Below, one piece after another: positions 8,694 to 15,493 of a stretch of DNA of 22,557 nt. The DNA is from Prevotella sp. UBA2756. Its GTDB lineage: Bacteria; Bacteroidota; Bacteroidia; Bacteroidales; Bacteroidaceae. The position numbers and the translations under genes are program-made. The notes below the pieces were generated by a model. That model had not been told where the DNA came from, did no database searches, and worked only from the letters and a program-made list of their open reading frames with translations. Location: positions 29,239-51,795 of the forward strand of contig DEJE01000043.1 in the NCBI GenBank assembly GCA_002353205.1. The letters run 5' to 3'. Positions within the stretch are counted from its first letter, which is position 1, and each line of letters starts with the position of its first letter.

Positions 8694-9617
8694 TCATGAT
8701 TTTTTCGATCGCTTATCGTTGCCTCCCTCGCGATAGTCGAGGGGTGTCAGTCCCGTCATCCGTTTGAAGAACTTGCAGAAAAACGCCGGATTGGGGAAGT
8801 TGTTCTCGGCGGCTATCTGCGCGATAGTCTTGTCGGAGTGGCGCAGCGACACCTTGACGCGCGTGGTGATGGCTTCGTCGATCCACTGCTTGGCGGCCTT
8901 TCCGCTGACTTTCCTGAGCAGTGTGCTCATGTAGCGTGGCGAAAGGAAGAGCCGCTGGGCGTAGAAGTCGATGTTGTGCTCCTGCGCGGCATACTGGCTG
9001 ACGAGCTGCACGAAGTCGGAGAATATCTGCTGTTCGCGCGAGTGGGTGGCGCGGTATTCGTCTTCGTAGCGACTCCAGTAGTAGTCAACCTGCCAGAGGA
9101 AAGCCGCCACGAGGTGGAGCATCACCTGCGAGGCGTGCTGTCGGTTTTCCTTCATGCGATACAACAAGCTGTGGAGTGCCTCCAGCTGCCCCATCTCCTC
9201 GGGTGCCAGAGCGAAGGAGAAGTCGCGCACACGACCATCGAACATCCTCGGCATGGCCTGCCGAAAGGTCAGACTGAGCAGCTCGTCGCTGATTGATAGT
9301 CCGAAGCCCTGCACGTCGTCGGCATACTGCCCCATCTCGATGATGCTGTTATGGCTGAGGAAGAACACCTGCCCGGCCTCGAACCGTCGGGGCATCAGGT
9401 TGATGGTGGGCTCGGCCCAGCCCCGCGTCATCACCACCACGCGCATCTCGGGCATCACGTAGGTCTGTCCCGACAGTTGCGATAACAGTCGCTTGATGGG
9501 CGGGTTGCGCACGATGATGAGATTCTCCGACACATGGTCGTCGAGCTCCTGTCCGTCGCCTGTACTGCGAAAGACATCGTTGAGCTGTCGAAGGTTGAAT
9601 TGTTTGAGCTTTTTCAT
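8694..9617 (-). CDS. AraC-family transcriptional regulator
   Basis: A 307-residue regulator with an N-terminal cupin-like sensor region (about 30-190) and a C-terminal AraC/XylS double helix-turn-helix (about 205-300). The second helix-turn-helix is clear: KTIAQIAAENNFPNPAFFCK, then FKRMTGLTPLDYRE. The first contains AQRLFLSPRYMSTLLRKVSG. No signal peptide or membrane helix is seen, so it is cytoplasmic, unlike the regulator at 4864. It is divergent from the TolC-HlyD-ABC operon and upstream of the SDR gene on its own strand. It could control either or both; divergent placement favours the export operon. The effector is unknown. Confidence 0.92.
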   Translation of the reverse strand: MKKLKQFNLRQLNDVFRSTGDGQELDDHVSENLIIVRNPPIKRLLSQLSGQTYVMPEMRVVVMTRGWAEPTINLMPRRFEAGQVFFLSHNSIIEMGQYADDVQGFGLSISDELLSLTFRQAMPRMFDGRVRDFSFALAPEEMGQLEALHSLLYRMKENRQHASQVMLHLVAAFLWQVDYYWSRYEDEYRATHSREQQIFSDFVQLVSQYAAQEHNIDFYAQRLFLSPRYMSTLLRKVSGKAAKQWIDEAITTRVKVSLRHSDKTIAQIAAENNFPNPAFFCKFFKRMTGLTPLDYREGGNDKRSKKS

Positions 9618-9641
9618 CGCCGTTTTATTCTATTTTCTGCG

Positions 9642-9649
9642 CAAAGTTA
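9642..9649 (-). promoter_or_regulatory. Putative -7 box of the AraC gene
   Basis: On the minus strand TAACTTTG matches TAnnTTTG, 24 bases before the start codon. There is no clear TTTG at -33. The same octamer is used for the divergent export operon. Confidence 0.5.
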
Positions 9650-9746
9650 TATAAAAAAGCGGAATTACCATGCTCTTTTGGACAAATTCGAACGAAAAGA
9701 ACATATATTCATCGGAAAGGATAGCAATGGTTTGGCAGAAAGGTCA

Positions 9747-9754
9747 TAACTTTG
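9747..9754 (+). promoter_or_regulatory. Putative -7 box of the export operon
   Basis: TAACTTTG matches TAnnTTTG. The nearest TTTG (9731-9734) is only 12 bases upstream, too close for a normal -33, so an activator such as the divergent AraC protein may be needed. The leader to the TolC start is about 85 bases. Confidence 0.5.
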
Positions 9755-9772
9755 CATCGTCGATGAGACTAA

Positions 9773-9809
9773 GGTGCAGAGGAACCTCGCACCCACGGAT
9801 CTCGCACCC
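9773..9809 (+). promoter_or_regulatory. Leader hairpin with a duplicated right arm
   Basis: GGTGCAGAGG (9773-9782) pairs with CCTCGCACC (9785-9793) with one bulged A. The sequence CTCGCACCC occurs twice (9786-9794 and 9801-9809), so the left arm can pair with either copy. It lies in the probable 5' leader of the export operon, between the -7 box and the TolC start. Confidence 0.45.
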
Positions 9810-9846
9810 CGAAAGTTGAACAACATAATATATAGAAATAGGTAAT

Positions 9847-11121
9847 ATGAGGCGAACATTGTTGAGTTTATCATTGGTCGTTTGCCACCTGACGGTGAGC
9901 ATGGCGCAGACGCTTGACGAGTGTCAGCAGGCGGCGCAGCGCAACTATCCGCTCATCAGGCAGATGGACCTCATCCGTCAGACCACCGACCTCACCGTGG
10001 AGAACATCCAGAAAGGGTGGCTGCCACAGGTATCGGCCACGGCACAGGCCACGTGGCAGAGCGATGTGACGGCGTTTCCCGACGAGCTGCAGGGTGTCTA
10101 TCAGCAGATGGGCATCAACATGAAGGGACTGCGAAAGGATCAGTACCGCATTGGCGTCGACGTGCAGCAGACCATCTACGACGGTGGAGCCATCAAGAGT
10201 CAGAAAGCGGTGGCCCGCCAGCAGGGAGCCGTCGACGCGGCACAGCACGAAGTCAGCATGTACCAAATCCGCAAGCGCGTCAACGAGATGTATTTCGCCC
10301 TGCTGCTCCTCGACGAGCAGATACGGCTCAACGGCGACCGGCAGACTCTCCTCGAAGGGAACGAGCGCAAGCTGGCCTCGATGTTCAAACGGGGCACGGC
10401 GGCCGAGAGCGACTATCTCGGCGTGAAGGCCGAGCGACTGAACGCGGCTCAGCAGCTGGCGAGCCTGCAGGCCCAACGACAGACGGTGGCCCGGATGCTC
10501 GGCGTGTTCTGCGGACTGGAGATCACGGCCATCAATAAGCCCGCTGCCACGCCGGCGCAGAGCGCAGCCCACGAGGGACTGCGGCCCGAACTGCGGCTCA
10601 TCGACGCACAGAAGGGTCTGGCCGATGCACGCGAGAAAGCCCTCGATGCTGCCCTGCTGCCGCGTGTGGGCGTGTTCGCGCAGGGGTTCTACGGCTACCC
10701 CGGCCTCAACATGTTCGACGACATGATGAACCGCCGCTGGTCGCTCAATGCCATCGTCGGCGCGCGCCTGTCGTGGAACATCGGAGCCCTCTACACACGG
10801 AAGAACGACCAGGCGAAGCTCAGGGCCCAGCGATCGGCATTCGATGTGCAGCGCGAGGTGTTTCTCTTCAACAACAACCTGGAACAGATACAGCAGAGCG
10901 AGAACATTAGCCGATACCGACAGCTGATGACCGACGACGAGGAGATCATCCGCCTGCGACAGCAGGTGCGAAAGGCGGCCGAGTCGAAGCTCGCCCACGG
11001 CATCATCGACACCAACGACCTCGTCAGGGAAATCAACGCCGAGAACGCCGCGCGCGTGCAGCAGTCGGTCCACGAGATCGACATGCTGAAAGAGATCTAC
11101 GACCTGCAATACACTAAGTGA
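9847..11121 (+). CDS. TolC-like outer membrane efflux factor
   Basis: The outer membrane channel of a three-part exporter, 424 residues and a normal length. A signal peptide covers 1-20, cleaved before Gln21 (VSMA-QTLDECQQAA). Two long helical repeats follow, typical of the outer membrane efflux protein family: the first with QKGWLPQVSATAQATWQSD, the second with ALDAALLPRVGVFAQGFYG and RLSWNIGALYTRKND. It is the first gene of the export operon and precedes the adaptor gene by 248 bases, a gap filled by repeats. The start fits the signal peptide and lies about 85 bases after the promoter box. It probably docks with the HlyD-type lipoprotein encoded next. Confidence 0.93.
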   Translation: MRRTLLSLSLVVCHLTVSMAQTLDECQQAAQRNYPLIRQMDLIRQTTDLTVENIQKGWLPQVSATAQATWQSDVTAFPDELQGVYQQMGINMKGLRKDQYRIGVDVQQTIYDGGAIKSQKAVARQQGAVDAAQHEVSMYQIRKRVNEMYFALLLLDEQIRLNGDRQTLLEGNERKLASMFKRGTAAESDYLGVKAERLNAAQQLASLQAQRQTVARMLGVFCGLEITAINKPAATPAQSAAHEGLRPELRLIDAQKGLADAREKALDAALLPRVGVFAQGFYGYPGLNMFDDMMNRRWSLNAIVGARLSWNIGALYTRKNDQAKLRAQRSAFDVQREVFLFNNNLEQIQQSENISRYRQLMTDDEEIIRLRQQVRKAAESKLAHGIIDTNDLVREINAENAARVQQSVHEIDMLKEIYDLQYTK

Positions 11122-11150
11122 AGAGTTGAGAATTCAAGTATCGCATGATT

Positions 11151-11338
11151 GAGGAGTTGAGGAGTTGAGGAGTTTGGGAGTTTAGACGATAGTCGTAGCA
11201 CACCTGTTGATGCGAAAAAACTAATGTCTAAACTCCAGCGGCTGAAAGCCGCACTCCTAAACTCCCAAACTCCCAAAATCCTAAACTCCCAAAATCCTAA
11301 ACTCCCAAAATCTCCAATAATCTCCAATAATCTCCAAA
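11151..11338 (+). repeat. Octamer array A, two facing arms in the TolC-HlyD gap
   Basis: The left arm has three copies of GAGGAGTT and one TGGGAGTT (11151-11182). The right arm has seven octamers in register, of the ACTCCCAA / AATCCTAA type (11253-11308), then three 10-base units AATCTCCAAT (11309-11338, last one variant). Arms are complementary: GGAGTTTAGAC (11177-11187) matches GTCTAAACTCC (11226-11236) perfectly. A small hairpin, GCGGCT-GAA-AGCCGC (11238-11252), lies between the arms and the right array. Confidence 0.85.
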
Positions 11339-11369
11339 AGTTGAATTAATAACTAAGAAATATAAAGCT

Positions 11370-12299
11370 ATGGATAAACAACGAATCATGAAACCATTCA
11401 CCCTCGGCAGAGCGTTCGGGGGTGAGGCGCTGATGGCCCTGCTGCTCTTCGCCGCCTGCGGTGACAAAGAGAAGGAATACGACGCCACAGGAACGTTCGA
11501 GGCCACGGAGGTCACGATCTCGGCCGAACAGAACGGCACGTTGCTCACGTTTGCCGTCAGCGAGGGCGACAGCATCGTCGCCGGACAGGAGGTGGGACTG
11601 GTAGACACCACGCAGACGTGGCTGAAGATCCGTCAGCTTGAGACCACCAAGCAGGTGTATCAGAGCCAGAAACCCGACACGGAGAAGCAGATAGCGGCCA
11701 CCCGCGAACAACTGGCCAAGGCGCAGGCTGAGCAGCGCCGCTATCAGGAACTGGTGGCCGACGGTGCCGCCCCGAGCAAGATGCTCGACGATGCCACGAG
11801 CCAGGTGAAGGTGCTGCGCCGACAGCTCGAAGCCCAGATGTCGGCACTCTCCACGCAGACATCCACCCTCGAGTCGCAACGCTCAACCGTCGATGCACAG
11901 GTGAGCCAGCTGCGCGACCAGCTGAAGAAGTGCCACATCGTGGCACCCATCAGCGGTGCCGTGCTCGAGAAATATGCCGAGCAGGGCGAGTTCGTGGCCG
12001 TGGGCAAACCGCTCTTCAAGGTGGCCGACACCCGGCAGATGTTCCTCCGCGCCTACGTCACCACCGCTCAGCTGCAGCACATCAAGGTGGGACAGCCCGC
12101 CAAGGTGCTGGCCGACTATGGCGACGGGCAGAAGAAGAGTTACGAGGGCAGGGTGAGCTGGATATCGAGCAAGTCGGAGTTCACTCCCAAGACCATCCTC
12201 ACCGACGACGAGCGCGCCGACCTGGTCTATGCCGTCAAGGTGGCTGTCGTCAACGACGGCTACGCCAAGATCGGAATGTACGGCGAGGTGAAGTTCTGA
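11370..12299 (+). CDS. HlyD-type periplasmic adaptor lipoprotein (YbhG-like)
   Basis: The membrane fusion protein that links the ABC transporter to the outer membrane factor, 309 residues. It has a lipoprotein signal with lipobox FAAC (Cys30). Met1 or Met7 (11388) may be the start. A first biotinyl-lipoyl-like half lies at about 40-75 (ATEVTISAEQNGTLLTFAVS). A long helical hairpin follows at about 80-190, rich in Gln and Glu (EQLAKAQAEQRRYQELVADG). The second lipoyl half and beta-barrel follow (CHIVAPISGAVLEKYAEQGE, then AYVTTAQLQHIKVGQPAKVL). The gene order after it (fused ATPase, two permeases) equals E. coli ybhG-F-S-R. The substrate is unknown; drugs, bile salts or lipids are possible. 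Confidence 0.92.
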   Translation: MDKQRIMKPFTLGRAFGGEALMALLLFAACGDKEKEYDATGTFEATEVTISAEQNGTLLTFAVSEGDSIVAGQEVGLVDTTQTWLKIRQLETTKQVYQSQKPDTEKQIAATREQLAKAQAEQRRYQELVADGAAPSKMLDDATSQVKVLRRQLEAQMSALSTQTSTLESQRSTVDAQVSQLRDQLKKCHIVAPISGAVLEKYAEQGEFVAVGKPLFKVADTRQMFLRAYVTTAQLQHIKVGQPAKVLADYGDGQKKSYEGRVSWISSKSEFTPKTILTDDERADLVYAVKVAVVNDGYAKIGMYGEVKF

Positions 12300-12320
12300 A
12301 GTGCCGCTACTACGGTTTTT

Positions 12321-12448
12321 CCGTTATTCCGTGATTCAGTTATTCCGTTATTCCGTGATACCGGAATACCGTGACACCGGAATACCGTGACACCGGAATC
12401 CCGGAATACCGGAATACCGGAATTCCGATCTTCCGTGATAACGTTATG
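12321..12448 (+). repeat. Octamer array B, 16 units in the adaptor-ATPase gap
   Basis: Sixteen consecutive 8-base units without any insertion or deletion, nearly all starting CCG. The first five are CCGTTATT or CCGTGATT types, the next eight mainly CCGGAATA and CCGTGACA, and the last ones variants. The first group is the reverse complement of the unit in array D (AATAACGG), so the array has opposed halves and can fold back. It starts 22 bases after the adaptor stop and ends 22 bases before the ATPase start, leaving an A-rich leader. Confidence 0.9.
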
Positions 12449-12470
12449 AAGAAAAAAAACATCATTAGAA

Positions 12471-13991
12471 ATGAACAACCCGAATGCCATTGAGGTAAAA
12501 GGCGTATCGAAGAGCTACGGCAAGGTGCAGGCCCTGCGCGACGTATCGTTTGCCGTCGGCAAGGGCGAGGTGTTCGGACTGATCGGTCCCGACGGCGCCG
12601 GCAAGACCACCATGTTCCGCATCCTCTGCACGCTGCTCCTCCCCGATGCGGGCTCGGCAACGGTCGACGGCTTCGACACCGTGAGCCAGATGAAAGCCAT
12701 CAGGCAGCGCGTGGGCTACATGCCGGGGCGATTCTCGCTCTACCAAGACCTCACCGTGGAGGAGAACCTGCAGTTCTTCGCCACTCTCTTCGGCACCACC
12801 GTAGAGGCGGGCTACGACTCCATTCGCGCCATCTACTCGCAGATAGAGCGCTTCAAGGACCGCAAGGCGGGGGCTCTCTCCGGCGGCATGAAGCAGAAGC
12901 TGGCCCTCTCGTGCGCCCTCGTCCACTCGCCCAGCGTGCTCCTCCTCGACGAGTCGACGACGGGTGTGGACCCCGTGAGCCGCAAGGAGCTGTGGGAGAT
13001 GCTGTCAATGCTGAAGGAGCGGGGCATCACCATCGTTGCCGCCACGCCCTATCTCGACGAGGTGCGGCGCTGCGAGCGCGTGGCTTTCCTCGACCAAGGA
13101 CTCGTCAGGGGCATCGACACGCCCGATGCCATATTGGATGAGTTCAGGGATATCTTCTGCCCGCCGGCCCTCCTCTCATCACCCAAAGGGGACACGATCG
13201 ACCATTCCCCTGAAACGACAGAAGCTCCCTCGGGGGGCGTAGGGGGAACATTGGAGGATCCTGTCATCTCCGTCTCACACCTGGTGAAAGCCTTCGGCGC
13301 GTTCCATGCCGTCGACGACATATCGTTCAGCGTCAGGCGCGGCGAGATCTTCGGTTTCCTCGGCGCCAACGGTGCGGGCAAGACGACAGCCATGCACATG
13401 CTGACGGGCCTCAACCAGCCCACCAGCGGCACGGGCACCGTCTGCGGCTTCGATATACGCACCGAGCACGAGCAGATCAAGAAGAACATCGGCTACATGT
13501 CGCAGAAGTTCTCGCTCTACGAAGACCTCACCGTGGCCGAGAACATACGCCTCTTCGCTGGCATCTACGGTATGGGGCACAAAGAAATCAAGGAGAAGAC
13601 CGAACAGCTGCTGCGGAAACTGAACTTTGAAGACCACCGCAACGACCTCGTGAAGAGCCTCCCCTTGGGGTGGAAACAGAAGCTGGCCTTCTCCGTCAGC
13701 ATCTTCCATGAGCCGGGGGTAGTGTTCCTCGACGAACCAACAGGCGGCGTCGATCCCGCCACGCGGCGACAGTTCTGGGAACTCATCTACGACGCGGCAG
13801 CCCGCGGCATCACCGTCTTCGTGACCACCCACTACATGGACGAGGCCGAATACTGCGACCGCATCTCCATCATGGTCGACGGCAAGATCAGCGCCATCGG
13901 CACGCCGGCCGAACTGAAACAGCGTTTCCACCAGCCCGACATGGATCATGTGTTCACCTATCTGGCCCGTCAGGCCGTAAGGACAGGATGA
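12471..13991 (+). CDS. Double-domain ABC ATPase (YbhF-like)
   Basis: The ATP-hydrolysing part of the exporter, 506 residues with two nucleotide-binding domains in one chain. Domain 1: Walker A GPDGAGKT (39-46), signature LSGGM (136-140), Walker B VLLLDE (156-161), and TPY (192-194) where the switch His normally sits. Domain 2: Walker A GANGAGKT (298-305), degenerate signature LPLGW (397-401), Walker B VVFLDE (417-422), and switch His454 (TTHYMDEAE). The two composite ATP sites are therefore unequal, each with one weakened element. A linker of about 30 residues at 231-262 is Gly/Ser/Pro-rich and encoded by repeat-like DNA. It probably serves both ABC-2 permeases downstream. The start ATG at 12471 lies in an A-rich leader. 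Confidence 0.95.
   Translation: MNNPNAIEVKGVSKSYGKVQALRDVSFAVGKGEVFGLIGPDGAGKTTMFRILCTLLLPDAGSATVDGFDTVSQMKAIRQRVGYMPGRFSLYQDLTVEENLQFFATLFGTTVEAGYDSIRAIYSQIERFKDRKAGALSGGMKQKLALSCALVHSPSVLLLDESTTGVDPVSRKELWEMLSMLKERGITIVAATPYLDEVRRCERVAFLDQGLVRGIDTPDAILDEFRDIFCPPALLSSPKGDTIDHSPETTEAPSGGVGGTLEDPVISVSHLVKAFGAFHAVDDISFSVRRGEIFGFLGANGAGKTTAMHMLTGLNQPTSGTGTVCGFDIRTEHEQIKKNIGYMSQKFSLYEDLTVAENIRLFAGIYGMGHKEIKEKTEQLLRKLNFEDHRNDLVKSLPLGWKQKLAFSVSIFHEPGVVFLDEPTGGVDPATRRQFWELIYDAAARGITVFVTTHYMDEAEYCDRISIMVDGKISAIGTPAELKQRFHQPDMDHVFTYLARQAVRTG
13221..13251 (+). repeat. GC-rich repeat copy inside the ATPase linker
   Basis: This 31-base stretch, read on the minus strand, is closely similar to 17971-18002 on the plus strand. 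Shared core: GTTCCCCC, then T-CG, then CCCCGAGGG and GC. It encodes part of the flexible linker (TEAPSGGVGGT) and keeps the frame open. Confidence 0.55.
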
Positions 13992-14004
13992 AGGGCTGCG
14001 CATA

Positions 14005-14196
14005 ACGAAAAAACATGATAACGAAATCACGGTTTTCCGAATTTCCGTAATACCGGAATACCAAAATCACGAAATACCGAAATACCAGAATACCGGAATA
14101 CCGAAATCACGAAATCACGAAATACCGAAATACCGGAATACCAAAATCACGAAATACCGGAATTCCGAAATACCGAAATTCCGAAATACCGAAAAA
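14005..14196 (+). repeat. Octamer array C, 24 units in the ATPase-permease gap
   Basis: Twenty-four consecutive 8-base units in one register. Units are mostly CCGAAATA, CCGGAATA, ACGAAATA, ACGAAATC and CCAAAATC. No unit is inserted or shortened. The array begins 13 bases after the ATPase stop and ends 18 bases before the permease start, where an A-rich leader follows. Runs such as CCGGAATTCCG (14157-14167) are locally palindromic. Confidence 0.92.
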
Positions 14197-14214
14197 AATC
14201 AAAAAAAGAAAATA

Positions 14215-15273
14215 ATGAACCAGTTCCACTCCTTCGTCATTAAGGAAGCGCGCCACATCGTGCGCGACCGCCGCACGATGCTCATCCTCTTCGGCATGCC
14301 TGTGGTGATGATGCTCCTCTTCGGCTTTGCCATCACCACCGATGTGAGGAACGTGCGCCTGGTGGCGGTGACGTCGCAGATGGATCACCAGACGCAGGCC
14401 GCCGTGGAGCGTCTCGCCGCGTCGGAATACTTCACCGTCACGGCCGCCGTGGGCACACCGCGCGAGGCCGAACTCCTCATCAGGGACCAGAAAGCCGACA
14501 TGGCCGTCGTCTTCGGAAAAGACTTCGCATCGAGGAAGAGCGGCGTGCAGATCATCGTCGACGGCTCCGACCCCAACATGGCGCAGCAGTGGGCAACCTA
14601 CGCGCAGCAGACCATCGCATCGCCTCTCGCAGCGCCCCTCTCCACAAAGCTCCTCTACAACCCGCAGATGAAGTCGGCCTACAACTTCGTGCCCGCCATC
14701 ATGGGCATGCTGCTGATGCTGGTCTGCGCCATGATGACGTCGATCAGCATCGTGCGCGAGAAGGAACGGGGCACGATGGAGGTGCTCCTCGTATCGCCCG
14801 TACGCCCGCTGATGATCATCATCGCCAAGGCGGTGCCCTATCTGGTGCTCGCACTGGTCATCCTGACCGTCATCCTGCTCATGGCCCGCTTCGTGCTCGG
14901 TGTGCCGCTGGCAGGATCCCTCGTGTGGATCTTCATCGTCAGCGCCATCTACATCCTGCTCGCACTATCGCTGGGACTGCTCATCTCGAACATCGCCTCA
15001 AGCCAGCTGGTGGCACTGCTCCTATCGGCCATGGTGCTCCTCATGCCCATCGTGATGCTCTCGGGCATGCTCTTCCCCATCGACTCCATGCCCACGGTGC
15101 TGCAATGGGTGTCGGCCATCGTGCCGCCCCGCTACTACATCGAGGCCATGCGCAAGCTGATGATCATGGGTGTGGGCATCGGCGAGGTGGCGCGCGAGGT
15201 TTCCATCCTCACAGCCATGACCGCCCTGCTCCTGCTGCTGTCGCTGCTGAAGTTCAAGACGCGACTGGAATAA
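14215..15273 (+). CDS. ABC-2 type permease, first (YbhS/YbhR-like)
   Basis: One of two membrane subunits of the exporter, 352 residues. The fold is that of the ABC-2 family: one helix near the N-terminus (about 22-42, ILFGMPVVMMLLFGFAI), a large outer domain to about 155, then five helices. The helices include AIMGMLLMLVCAMMTSISIV, AVPYLVLALVILTVILLMA, LVWIFIVSAIYILLALSLGL, LLLSAMVLLMPIVMLSGMLF and ILTAMTALLLLLSLL. The cytoplasmic loop EKERGTMEVLLVSPV is the family coupling motif. It pairs with the next gene and the fused ATPase. The start ATG follows an A-rich leader directly after array C; no Shine-Dalgarno is seen. Confidence 0.94.
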   Translation: MNQFHSFVIKEARHIVRDRRTMLILFGMPVVMMLLFGFAITTDVRNVRLVAVTSQMDHQTQAAVERLAASEYFTVTAAVGTPREAELLIRDQKADMAVVFGKDFASRKSGVQIIVDGSDPNMAQQWATYAQQTIASPLAAPLSTKLLYNPQMKSAYNFVPAIMGMLLMLVCAMMTSISIVREKERGTMEVLLVSPVRPLMIIIAKAVPYLVLALVILTVILLMARFVLGVPLAGSLVWIFIVSAIYILLALSLGLLISNIASSQLVALLLSAMVLLMPIVMLSGMLFPIDSMPTVLQWVSAIVPPRYYIEAMRKLMIMGVGIGEVAREVSILTAMTALLLLLSLLKFKTRLE

Positions 15274-15285
15274 TCCCTCGCCAAA

Positions 15286-15485
15286 CCGAAATAACAATCA
15301 TCCGGAATAACAGAAATCCGAAATAACGGAAATCCGAAATAACGGAATAACGGAATTCCGAAATAACGGAAATCCGAAAATCCGGAATAACGAAATAACG
15401 GAAATCCGAAATAACGGAATAACGAAATAACGGAATACCGGAATAACGGAATAACGGAAATCCGAAATACCGGAATAACGAAAAA
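15286..15485 (+). repeat. Octamer array D, 25 units in the permease-permease gap
   Basis: Twenty-five consecutive 8-base units in perfect register. Units are mainly ACGGAATA, ACGAAATA, ACGGAAAT, CCGAAATA and CCGGAATA. It begins 12 bases after the first permease stop and ends 8 bases before the second permease start. The plus strand holds many TAA stops in more than one frame, so it is not coding in the sense direction. Confidence 0.93.
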
Positions 15486-15493
15486 AAAGAAAC

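Noticed and set aside
9871..11109. Minus-strand open frame of 412 codons
   Set aside because: It is antisense to the TolC-like gene; the GC-rich codon pattern opens shadow frames. The plus frame has a signal peptide and family motifs.
14107..14388. Minus-strand open frame over array C giving a repeated FRYFGIPV-type peptide
   Set aside because: An 8-base repeat read in triplets gives the same 24-base cycle in all three frames of a strand, so an open frame arises without selection. The rest of the frame is the shadow of the permease gene.
11151..15485. CRISPR array
   Set aside because: The units are octamers without unique spacers and no cas gene is nearby.
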